38,847 bases of DNA, from contig CAZGRP010000040.1 in assembly GCA_964527995.1 (NCBI GenBank), positions 1-38,847 of the forward strand, read 5' to 3'. Below, in pieces: positions 1 to 6,833 of the stretch (the stretch's first letter is position 1; each line of letters opens with the position of its first letter). The DNA comes from CAZGRP01 sp964527995. GTDB taxonomy: Bacteria > Zhuqueibacterota > Zhuqueibacteria > Oceanimicrobiales > CAZGRP01. The position numbers and the translations under genes were made by a program. The notes under the pieces are model-generated. The model was not told the origin of the DNA, searched no databases, and saw nothing but the letters and a program-made list of their open reading frames with translations.

Positions 1-19
1 GCGCAAGCATGGCTTGCGC
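1..19. repeat. perfect inverted repeat at window edge
   Basis: GCGCAAGC and GCTTGCGC form a perfect 8-bp stem around a 3-nt ATG loop. The left edge is cut by the window, so the full element may be longer. It could be part of a terminator or a short palindromic repeat; no T-tract is visible on the plus strand. Confidence 0.5.
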
Positions 20-40
20 AGTCCAAAGGGCCGTCACCCA

Positions 41-79
41 AAACAAAAAGCCCGACCCGGCGCTGCCGGATCGGGCTTT
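41..79 (-). terminator. Rho-independent terminator of the cold-shock gene
   Basis: On the minus strand AAAGCCCGA (71-79) pairs perfectly with TCGGGCTTT (47-55). An inner CCGG/CCGG stem closes a 5-nt loop at 61-65. The T-rich run TTTTTGTTTT follows in the minus direction. The hairpin lies 19 bases past the csp stop codon, where a terminator is expected. Confidence 0.9.
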
Positions 80-97
80 GATTTGCGAGATTCAGGC

Positions 98-298
98 TTA
101 GATCTTGCTTACGTTCGCCGCCTGCAGACCTTTCGGTCCCTGCTCGACTTCGAACTGAACGCGATCGCCCTCTTCCAGGGTCTTGTAGCCGTCACCCACG
201 ATGGCTTTGAAATGCACAAACACATCGTCGCCGTGCTCGCGCACGATGAAGCCATACCCTTTGGCGTCGTTGAACCACTTGATCGTTCCGGTTTCCAT
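98..298 (-). CDS. cold-shock protein (CspA family)
   Basis: A 66-residue single cold-shock domain, the usual size of the family. It begins METGTIKWF and carries both nucleic-acid-binding motifs: RNP-1 (KGYGFI) and RNP-2 (VFVHF). Family members bind single-stranded RNA and DNA in the cytoplasm and melt RNA secondary structure. I chose the ATG at 298 because AAAGGA lies a normal distance upstream and because the longer reading frame adds an unrelated N-terminus. A strong terminator follows directly, so the gene is probably monocistronic. Cold induction is typical of the family, but no leader motif could be proven in the upstream 376 bp. It is one of two csp genes in the window; the other is at 16451. 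Confidence 0.95.
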   Translation of the reverse strand: METGTIKWFNDAKGYGFIVREHGDDVFVHFKAIVGDGYKTLEEGDRVQFEVEQGPKGLQAANVSKI

Positions 299-674
299 CG
301 GAATGTCCTTTCGTGAAAAGTGAATAGACCGTACAACCGGCTTTTCGCCTCTGGAACACACAATCCGCAGCCGACGCGAGGGTTCTCAAGTCAGCGCGAT
401 TCTGCTTGCAACTGCCGGCCCGGTCTCCTCGAAAGGACGAGCGGGTTTCTGGTGACAGCCGTTTCGCATCTATAGGGCGTAAAGAACGGTGTACTGTTGT
501 TTACGTTACCAATGTAGGCAACTCTTCCATCAGATGCAAGCAAATACTCAAATCCGACGAAATTCTGCTTCGGCAAGCCGATAGCCAGGGCCGACGCTGC
601 ATGAAGGCGGAGAGCTGCGCTCCCCGGCCAATCCAGACCTCAAGCTTGCCAGCCCGCCGGCAACGGTTGCTGCT
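299..674. other. gene-free spacer between csp and the RRM gene
   Basis: No convincing ORF is present. The part nearest csp should hold its promoter and 5' leader on the minus strand, but I could not find a -35/-10 pair good enough to call. No T-rich terminator is visible after the RRM gene. Confidence 0.5.
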
Positions 675-983
675 TTACCAGCTCCGCCGCCCGCCGCCGC
701 CCCTGCCTCTGCCACCGCCTCCACCACCACCGCGCCGGTCGTTGCGAGGGCGGGCTTCGTTGACCCGAAGTGCCTGGCCCTTCAACTCCTCGCCGTTCAG
801 CCCCGAAATCGCCGAAACCGCTTCCGACCTGGTGGGCATCTCGACAAAGCCAAAGCCGCGCGGTTCGCCGCTGTACTTGTCCTTGATGATGTTGACCGAC
901 GCCACTCGGCCGAACCGTTCGAAGGCTGCGCGCAAATCGTCCTCGGTCACTTCTCTTGCCAGATTTCCTACGTAGACGTTCAT
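675..983 (-). CDS. RRM-domain RNA-binding protein with Gly/Arg-rich tail
   Basis: A 102-residue protein made of a single RNA recognition motif and a short glycine/arginine tail. RNP-2 is VYVGNL near residue 3 and RNP-1 is RGFGFVEM near residue 43; both carry the aromatic residues that stack on RNA. The tail after about residue 80 is almost only G and R, as in bacterial and cyanobacterial glycine-rich RRM proteins (Rbp type), which are often cold-responsive. The ATG at 983 has AAGGAG about 7 nt upstream and is preferred over an in-frame TTG at 989. Its neighbour on the same strand is a cold-shock protein, so a shared RNA-chaperone role is plausible but inferred. Confidence 0.93.
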   Translation of the reverse strand: MNVYVGNLAREVTEDDLRAAFERFGRVASVNIIKDKYSGEPRGFGFVEMPTRSEAVSAISGLNGEELKGQALRVNEARPRNDRRGGGGGGGRGRGGGGRRSW

Positions 984-1323
984 TTTCAACTCCTTTTTGC
1001 TTTCGACCGCCTGAGGGTGCTGGGGAAGACGAAGACTGCCGGGCCGAAGACTCTCAAGAACCTGTCGCGGCCGAACGCGCCACCTTGGAAGAGAACCATG
1101 TCATATGCCCGAGGGCGGTTCTTTTCCTGGCTCGACTACACGGTCTGGAATGCCTGACCACAGCTATGATCGCCCGATTCCACGGCCTGCCCTTGGCCGC
1201 CTTGTTGATGATTGAGTTGCTGATCTCCTTGTTCGTTCCATTTCACCGGTCTGTTTGGCCGCCATCTGGCGGCGCCGTAATTCCATCGCTTCAGCCGGTT
1301 CCCACTGGCGGCCGGCGCCTACG
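984..1323. other. gene-free spacer with a GCCGCCA/TGGCGGC palindrome
   Basis: No supported gene. Positions 1258-1273 form GCCGCCA-tc-TGGCGGC, a perfect 7-bp stem about 50 bases past the radical SAM stop codon on the minus strand. No T-tract follows, so it is not a classical terminator. Confidence 0.4.
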
Positions 1324-2883
1324 TCAAGCCATCTCGGGCTCGGGCAGCACCGGTTGTGATTTCTTGAGGTACGCATTGGGATCGTGGTGCAGGGCTTCCG
1401 GCGGCAGAAACTCCCAGAGCGGGCCCAGATCCTCTTTGATACGGCTCAAGTAGAAGTCGGGGATGACATCGGTTTCGCCTTCGAAGAAGCGCCGCAGCGA
1501 GCGATCGGTATCGAGGCGTCGCCGCAGTTCTGTATAATAGTTGATTCGGCCAAACCCCTCGGAGGAGATGGCGCGGACGATGTTCATCCAGGTGGTGAAG
1601 CCGCGCCGGTTGGCTCGCGCCCGCCGGGCGATCGACCTCCACGAAAAGGAGTACTTCGACAGGTCGATGACATAGTCGTAGAATTCGCCCCACTCGTAGT
1701 TCTTCGGCCTGACGTTCATTGCCTGGTTGTTATTGAGAAAGTGGAAGGGAAAGGGAAGCACCCTGCCGGCCTTCTGAAATTCCAGATTGAGAGGCGCCGC
1801 CTCACCGAAGCTGGAGAGCAACGAATAGCCTGGGAAAGTCCCGGGCGTCATGTCGAGGAACCGTTTGGTCAGCTCGAACGGTTCGGGCCCCTCATCCACG
1901 TCGAGCCCCAGAACGAAGTTGGTCTGCACGTAGGGAATGTATTTCAGGATGAGGTTGACGTGCTCGGAGACCTGGCGGACCTTTTCCATGCCTTGCTTGC
2001 GGCCGGTCTTCGATTTGTTGCCGACGTCGTACCACGACTCGATTCCGGGTAACATCACCTTGAAGCCGGCCTTGCTCAGGCGCTTGAGATTGGGCTCCGA
2101 GAGCAGAGAAAGGCTGCTTTCGGCCGCAAACTTGAGGCTTCCCGGGCGGATGGCATCCTCGATCGCTGTCATGTAGTCGTCGAAGCGGACCCCGAAGTTT
2201 GGATCGTGCCAGCCCACCCAACCCCCGGGCATTTTCTGGATGAGAAAACGGAGATCCTCGCGGATCTGGTCGTAGTCGAGCGTCTGGTAGTCGACCACCG
2301 AATCGATGCAGAAACTGCAGGTGTAGGGGCAACCGAGGCTGCCGATCATGGGGACACCCTTGAGGCTGGTCGGTGCCTTGGCGAGGACGCTTTCGATGAA
2401 CTTCCAGCGTTCTCTGACGCCCGGCAGACTGCGGGGTTGCCCTTTAGCGCTGAGGTGCACGCCCATCGGTCGATGCGGGGAGCAATCGTGCAGGACCTCG
2501 TCGACGATGGACTTGTCGGTGAAGCCCAGGACGTAGTCGAAATACTTGCAAGCATCGTCAGGGTAGCAGCGGGCGTGCGGGCCGCCAAGGACCGTGACGG
2601 CGCCACGCTGCCGGAACATGTTGCTCACTGCGTAGGCGAGCTGGGCCGCCTGGCTGAATGCCCCGATGAACAGCAGGTCCATATCGGTGGGGAGCTCGTC
2701 CAGGAGGTCCTCCAGCCCGGTATAGCAGACGAACGTCACATCATGGCCCGCTTCCTCACACCAAACTGCCACAACCTGCGGCATGATGCTGGCCAGGTTT
2801 GCATGCATGATGCGTGCGTACAGCTTGCGGGTGCGAGCCTTCGTCACGAGATCGAGAACACCGATTCTCAGCCGTCGTCTCAT
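1324..2883 (-). CDS. B12-binding-type radical SAM protein
   Basis: A 519-residue protein. Residues 1 to about 125 look like a cobalamin-binding Rossmann-type domain (strands such as DLLFIGAF and VLGGPHA) but without the classical DxHxxG. The radical SAM core follows, with the cluster-binding motif CPYTCSFC (C185, C189, C192 from the chosen start), which is CX3CX2C. Radical SAM enzymes use a [4Fe-4S] cluster and S-adenosylmethionine to make a radical; the B12 class often methylates unactivated carbons. The substrate cannot be read from the sequence. The C-terminal 150 residues are specific to this subfamily. The ATG at 2883 has GAGG 5 nt upstream; an alternative ATG at 2928 abuts its GGAGG with no spacing and is disfavoured. 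No biosynthetic partner lies nearby. Confidence 0.88.
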   Translation of the reverse strand: MRRRLRIGVLDLVTKARTRKLYARIMHANLASIMPQVVAVWCEEAGHDVTFVCYTGLEDLLDELPTDMDLLFIGAFSQAAQLAYAVSNMFRQRGAVTVLGGPHARCYPDDACKYFDYVLGFTDKSIVDEVLHDCSPHRPMGVHLSAKGQPRSLPGVRERWKFIESVLAKAPTSLKGVPMIGSLGCPYTCSFCIDSVVDYQTLDYDQIREDLRFLIQKMPGGWVGWHDPNFGVRFDDYMTAIEDAIRPGSLKFAAESSLSLLSEPNLKRLSKAGFKVMLPGIESWYDVGNKSKTGRKQGMEKVRQVSEHVNLILKYIPYVQTNFVLGLDVDEGPEPFELTKRFLDMTPGTFPGYSLLSSFGEAAPLNLEFQKAGRVLPFPFHFLNNNQAMNVRPKNYEWGEFYDYVIDLSKYSFSWRSIARRARANRRGFTTWMNIVRAISSEGFGRINYYTELRRRLDTDRSLRRFFEGETDVIPDFYLSRIKEDLGPLWEFLPPEALHHDPNAYLKKSQPVLPEPEMA

Positions 2884-3438
2884 GTTTGCCTCGCTTGTTA
2901 GGGGTTGTGCCTCAGACCTGATCAACATCCTCCTTCAGTCCCGAGCACTCGATACCGGTTCAGGCTGAGCCTACCCGCGGAACCGAGATGCACGGAGCTG
3001 TACGAGCGATCTCACTTTAATTGTCACCCACGAGTCTGATGAAGTGCTGGAGCTACGCCCGATCGAAGGGTGCGCTGGTGTGGGGTGTACCGTAATGAGG
3101 CAGGATTCGCTGACCGAGGCCATCGAGAGAGGGTCAGGCGTTCCGCTCATGAGGCAACTCTCGCAATCTATACCCCGGTCCTCCCTTTTACCTGAACCTC
3201 CGTGGGTGTTGCTTCGGGTACGACGTGGTTCACAATCGGATGCTGAGCTCTTGTACAGTAGCAAGAACCTCGCCCAAAATCAAGTAAAACTTCACAGAAC
3301 CTGTATGTTCTGCGAAAGAAGTGTCAAGAGCAGTGTGGCGATATCCCCTGGCCGCCTCTGCTGGGAAAACAACCACGCGGCTCCATTTCTCCACCGAGCC
3401 CCGCAATCCACGATCCACACTCCCAAACCGCTTCTTCC
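2884..3438. other. gene-free spacer upstream of the radical SAM gene
   Basis: 555 bp without a believable ORF. It holds a heptamer repeat at 3402-3422 and a short inverted repeat at 3295-3312 (CAGAAC-N6-GTTCTG). The radical SAM promoter should lie here on the minus strand but was not resolved. Confidence 0.5.
3402..3422. repeat. heptamer tandem repeat (three degenerate units)
   Basis: CGCAATC, CACGATC and CACACTC follow each other without gaps and share the C-x-x-x-x-T-C pattern at 7-bp spacing. The repeat starts 16 bp past the SDR stop codon (minus strand). Weak alone; its support is the similar placement of the other four heptamer loci. Confidence 0.45.
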
Positions 3439-4185
3439 TCATCGCGGCTGTCCGGTAGGCCGGATCAACACCTCATTGACGCTCACGTTCGGCGGCTGGG
3501 TGACGGCGTAGACAATGGCGGCCGCGATGTCGTCGGCGGTGAGGCGATCGAAGGTGAGGTAGTTCGAGAACGACTCCTTGACCTCCTCGTCCGTGATGTG
3601 CTGCGTCAACTCGGTGGCGACCGCCCCCGGTTCAATGATGGTGACGCGTATTCCGGTCGATGGGGAGAGCTCTTGGCGCAGCCCCTCGGAGAGAGCGCCC
3701 ACGGCGAACTTGCTGGCCGAGTAGACTGCCCCGCCCGGCAGTACCTTTCGTCCGGCTACCGAGGAGATATTGACGATATGGCCGCTGCCTTGCTCGAGCA
3801 TCACGGGTAGCACTGCAGCGATGCCGTAGAGCACGCCCTTGATGTTGACGTCGATGGTTCGCTCCCACTCCTCGACGTGGAGGTTCTTCATGAAGGTGAG
3901 CGGCATAATGCCGGCGTTGTTCACCAGGATATCGATGCGGCCGAAGGCGCGGACGGCCTTTTCGGCCATGGTCTCCACCTGGTTGCGTTGGGTGATGTCG
4001 GTCTGCACGGCGATGGCCTGGCCGCCGTTCTGCTCGATCTGCTTCTTGAGGGCTTCGAGACGGTCGGCGCGCCTCGCCGCCAGCACGACTTTGGCGCCGT
4101 GGTGTGCCAGGGCGAGGGCCGCGGCCTCGCCGATTCCGCTGCTGGCTCCGGTGATGATGGCAACCCTATTCGTCAGCGTGTCCAT
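3439..4185 (-). CDS. SDR family NAD(P)-dependent oxidoreductase
   Basis: A 248-residue classical short-chain dehydrogenase/reductase of normal length. The cofactor motif TGASSGIG is at residues 12-19, NNAG at 89-92, the catalytic serine near 141 and YSASK at 155-159 (Y155, K159). The basic residues AARRADR after the second strand favour NADP(H). Clade features resemble the YdfG/serine-dehydrogenase-like broad-specificity SDRs; the substrate is not predictable. The ATG at 4185 has a strong AGGAGG 4 nt upstream. The gene is followed by heptamer repeats and lies on the same strand as nitroreductase and malQ, but its 160-bp separation leaves operon membership open. Confidence 0.93.
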   Translation of the reverse strand: MDTLTNRVAIITGASSGIGEAAALALAHHGAKVVLAARRADRLEALKKQIEQNGGQAIAVQTDITQRNQVETMAEKAVRAFGRIDILVNNAGIMPLTFMKNLHVEEWERTIDVNIKGVLYGIAAVLPVMLEQGSGHIVNISSVAGRKVLPGGAVYSASKFAVGALSEGLRQELSPSTGIRVTIIEPGAVATELTQHITDEEVKESFSNYLTFDRLTADDIAAAIVYAVTQPPNVSVNEVLIRPTGQPR

Positions 4186-4313
4186 TCGGCCTCCTGATGC
4201 GTTTGGAAGTTGGAAATTCGGCATGGTATTACGGCATTCAATGCCTGGCCTCGAGTCGAATTCGTTGGCCGCCGTCCCCCTTTGGAGCCACCCGGAAGCC
4301 ATCCCCCTTCGCA

Positions 4314-4341
4314 CCGCAATCCGCAATCGGAAATCGAACTA
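4314..4341. repeat. heptamer tandem repeat CCGCAAT
   Basis: CCGCAAT, CCGCAAT, CGGAAAT and CGAACTA are consecutive 7-mers: two identical copies and then decaying copies. The block ends 4 bp from the nitroreductase stop codon (minus strand). Confidence 0.55.
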
Positions 4342-4345
4342 CAGA

Positions 4346-4945
4346 TCATCCGTCCCCCCAACTCCGTCCCCAACGTCCGGCGAACACCAGATCCGGCAGG
4401 GGCTTTCGGCTTCGCGGACCCATTTCGCTTCGGCGCAGATCTTCCGGGAGTTGCTCCGGATCACCAGCATAGCCGACCGCCGCCATGGCCACGGGCTCGA
4501 AATCGTCGGGGATGCCGTAGGTGTCGCGGGCCCGGGCGGCATCGAAGCCTGCCATTTGGTGCACAAACAGATTGAGCGCGGTCGCTTGAAGCGTCAGAAA
4601 GGCCGCCGCCTGACCGACATCGTAGAAAGCATGTCGATTGGGCTTGCCGTTGCGTTCGAAGGAAAGTTTGGCCACAAAGAGGATCAGCACCGGAGCGTGC
4701 CGGGCCCAGAGTTGGTTGCCAGAAGACAGGCAGGCAAGAAGGCGATCGAACTCCTCCGCTTCCTCGCGGCGGGCGATGATGAACCGCCACGGCTGCTCGT
4801 TGAAAGACGAAGGCGCCCAGCGTGCCGCCTCCAGGATGGAGAGTATTTTCTCGGGCTCCACGGCTTGACTCGAAAACGCCCGTGGGCTCCAGCGCCGCAG
4901 GATCAGTTCGTGCACGGGATGATCGACCTTTGCAGGCTTTTCCAT
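4346..4945 (-). CDS. nitroreductase family protein
   Basis: A 199-residue FMN-dependent nitroreductase-fold protein. RRWSPRAFSSQAV near residue 18 is the usual N-terminal FMN-phosphate-binding segment, and AARWAPSSFNEQPWRFIIA near residue 40 is the family's hallmark PSxxNxQPW motif. A later stretch (DVGQAAAFLTLQATALNL) matches the helix typical of the family. These enzymes use NAD(P)H to reduce nitro groups, quinones or related compounds in the cytoplasm. The C-terminus ends close to a heptamer repeat. The ATG at 4945 has AAGGAG 8-9 nt upstream. malQ lies 69 bp upstream on the same strand, so the two may be co-transcribed. Confidence 0.92.
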   Translation of the reverse strand: MEKPAKVDHPVHELILRRWSPRAFSSQAVEPEKILSILEAARWAPSSFNEQPWRFIIARREEAEEFDRLLACLSSGNQLWARHAPVLILFVAKLSFERNGKPNRHAFYDVGQAAAFLTLQATALNLFVHQMAGFDAARARDTYGIPDDFEPVAMAAVGYAGDPEQLPEDLRRSEMGPRSRKPLPDLVFAGRWGRSWGDG

Positions 4946-4966
4946 TCGTCTCACTCCTTTTCTTTT

Positions 4967-4980
4967 ATCGCATATCGCAT
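4967..4980. repeat. heptamer tandem repeat ATCGCAT x2
   Basis: Two perfect adjacent copies of ATCGCAT lie between malQ and the nitroreductase gene, 34 bp past the malQ stop (minus strand). Two copies alone could be chance. It is listed because of the same placement as the other heptamer loci. Confidence 0.4.
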
Positions 4981-5014
4981 GCCGCGCCGGCATCTGGCGC
5001 AACCGCTATGCACC

Positions 5015-6541
5015 CTACTTGCGTTCGTAGACTTCTGCCATCTCTGCAAGGCGTTGCCGGACGGCGGGCGTCAGCATTTCGCTGGTGAACCGCCATTGCC
5101 AGTTGCCCTCCGGGCGTCCGGGGAGATTCATGCGAGCCTCGCTGCCGAGGCCGAGGACGTCCTGAAGAGGCACAATCGCCGTATTGGCGACAGAGCTGAA
5201 TGCCAGGCGGATGAAGTCCCAGTGGATTTCGCTGCCATCGGTGCCCAGGTATTTCAAGGCCACCTGGCGTTCCCGCCGGGCTTCCTCTGGGCTTTGTGTG
5301 GTGTCGCTGCCATCGATGCGCCGAAACCACCCGACGGTCGTATCGTTGTCGTGCGTGCCGGTGTAGACGACGCAGTTGCGCGGGTAGTTGTGCGGTCGGA
5401 AGGCCCGGGCACTCGGATCGTCGGCGAAGGCGAACTGCAGCACCTTCATGCCGGGGAACCCAAAACGGTCGCGCAGCTGCAGCACCCCGGGGGTGATCAC
5501 TCCCAGGTCTTCGGCAATGATGGGCAGCGGACCCAGTTCGCGCTGCACAACCTCAAAGAAGTGGGCTCCCGGTCCTTTGACCCAGCGACCATGGATCGCT
5601 GTGGACTCGCCGGCGGGTACCTCCCAGTAGGCCTCGAAGCCACGAAAATGGTCGAGGCGAATGATGTCGACGAACCGTAACGCCGCCCGCAAGCGCTCGA
5701 TCCACCAGGCGTAGCCGCTGTCGGCCAGCACTTCCCAGCGGTAGAGTGGATTGCCCCACAACTGGCCGGTGGCGCTGAAGTAGTCTGGAGGCACGCCGGC
5801 CACCCGCGTCGGATAGCCACGCTCGTCCAGGTGAAAAAGCTCCGGATGTGACCACACGTCGGCGCTGTCGTGAGCGACGAAAATCGGAACGTCGCCGATG
5901 ATGCGGATGCCGAGATCGCGGCAGTGAAGCCGCAAGGCGTTCCACTGTCTGAAGAAGAGGAACTGGAAGAACTTGTGAGCCTCGATCTCCTTCGCCAGTT
6001 TCAAGCGCCAATGCTCGAGTGCCTCCGGTCTGCGGGCCACCAGATCGGGCTCCCAGTCGGTCCAGGCTTTGCCCCCGTGGAGATCCTTGAGGGACTTGAA
6101 CAGCGCATAATCGTCGAGCCAGTGGCGCTGTTCAGAGCAGAACCTCTGGTATTCTTGACGCACCGCCTGCGAGGCGTCCGACTGGAAACGCCGGAAGGCG
6201 AGGCGAAGGGAATGGTTCTTGTAGGCGATGACGCCGCTGTAGTCGACACGGTCTGCGGGGAACTGCGGTGCATCCTCTAAATCGGCTACCGTGAGATACC
6301 CGTCGTCGACGAGCTGTTCCAGGCTGATCAGGAGTCGATTCCCGGCAAAGGCCGACAGACCCTGATAGGGAGAATCGCCGTACCCTGTCGGCCCGAGCGG
6401 CAGAAGCTGCCACAGATGCTGTCCGGTGGCAGCCAGAAATTCGACGAAGTCGTACGCTCCTCGGCCGAGGTCGCCGATGCCGAATCGGCCGGGCAGGGAG
6501 GTAGGGTGTAGCAAGATGCCGCTTGCACGTGAGAATTCCAT
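5015..6541 (-). CDS. malQ: 4-alpha-glucanotransferase (amylomaltase, GH77)
   Basis: A 508-residue protein of normal bacterial/plant D-enzyme length. The N-terminus (ASGILLHPTSLPGRFGIGDLG) and WQLLPLGPTGYGDSPYQ are GH77 hallmarks. The catalytic triad is visible: nucleophile D297 in RLDHFRGF, acid/base E344 in IIAEDLG, and D398 in GTHDND. MalQ transfers maltooligosaccharide segments between alpha-1,4-glucans in the cytoplasm during glycogen, starch or maltose metabolism. The ATG at 6541 has GAGG 5 nt upstream, and a promoter is proposed at 6604-6632. No other glycogen gene is adjacent. Confidence 0.98.
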   Translation of the reverse strand: MEFSRASGILLHPTSLPGRFGIGDLGRGAYDFVEFLAATGQHLWQLLPLGPTGYGDSPYQGLSAFAGNRLLISLEQLVDDGYLTVADLEDAPQFPADRVDYSGVIAYKNHSLRLAFRRFQSDASQAVRQEYQRFCSEQRHWLDDYALFKSLKDLHGGKAWTDWEPDLVARRPEALEHWRLKLAKEIEAHKFFQFLFFRQWNALRLHCRDLGIRIIGDVPIFVAHDSADVWSHPELFHLDERGYPTRVAGVPPDYFSATGQLWGNPLYRWEVLADSGYAWWIERLRAALRFVDIIRLDHFRGFEAYWEVPAGESTAIHGRWVKGPGAHFFEVVQRELGPLPIIAEDLGVITPGVLQLRDRFGFPGMKVLQFAFADDPSARAFRPHNYPRNCVVYTGTHDNDTTVGWFRRIDGSDTTQSPEEARRERQVALKYLGTDGSEIHWDFIRLAFSSVANTAIVPLQDVLGLGSEARMNLPGRPEGNWQWRFTSEMLTPAVRQRLAEMAEVYERK

Positions 6542-6603
6542 CGTTGCCTCATGATTGGGATCGCAGAGTCAAGCCCACGCGGGAGCCGGTGCCGGGCCTT
6601 GGG

Positions 6604-6632
6604 AAAATAAGCATTTTGAATACCATTCTCAA
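6604..6632 (-). promoter_or_regulatory. sigma70-type promoter of malQ
   Basis: On the minus strand TTGAGA (6627-6632) and TATTTT (6604-6609) are separated by exactly 17 bp. The predicted start near 6597 leaves a leader of about 56 nt before malQ. Confidence 0.6.
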
Positions 6633-6747
6633 CCCTTGTTCGTGGCTATTGGCATTTGGTCCGCACTTTTCTTTGGGTGACTGGCGCAGTTGCTCCCAAA
6701 AGCCGGGGCTTCGCGGGTCAGCAGCAAGGGCGCTGCGAACAAACCAC

Positions 6748-6777
6748 TTGCGTGCACCCCCTCCGCGTGGGTATATT
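6748..6777 (+). promoter_or_regulatory. sigma70-type promoter upstream of the Lhr-CTD gene
   Basis: TTGCGT (6748-6753) and TATATT (6772-6777) are 18 bp apart. The -10 is strong and the -35 is weak. A start near 6784 fits the GTG start at 6834 and argues against the upstream TTG at 6690 as the initiation codon. Confidence 0.5.
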
Positions 6778-6833
6778 GTTTTGCGCCCGCAGAGCGCCGA
6801 CTGAAGTACCGCAGGCAGGGAGATCCCTCAGCC

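Noticed and set aside
3839..5680. 613-codon plus-strand frame across SDR, nitroreductase and malQ
   Set aside because: Antisense to three genes with clear motifs; no start signal and no domain.
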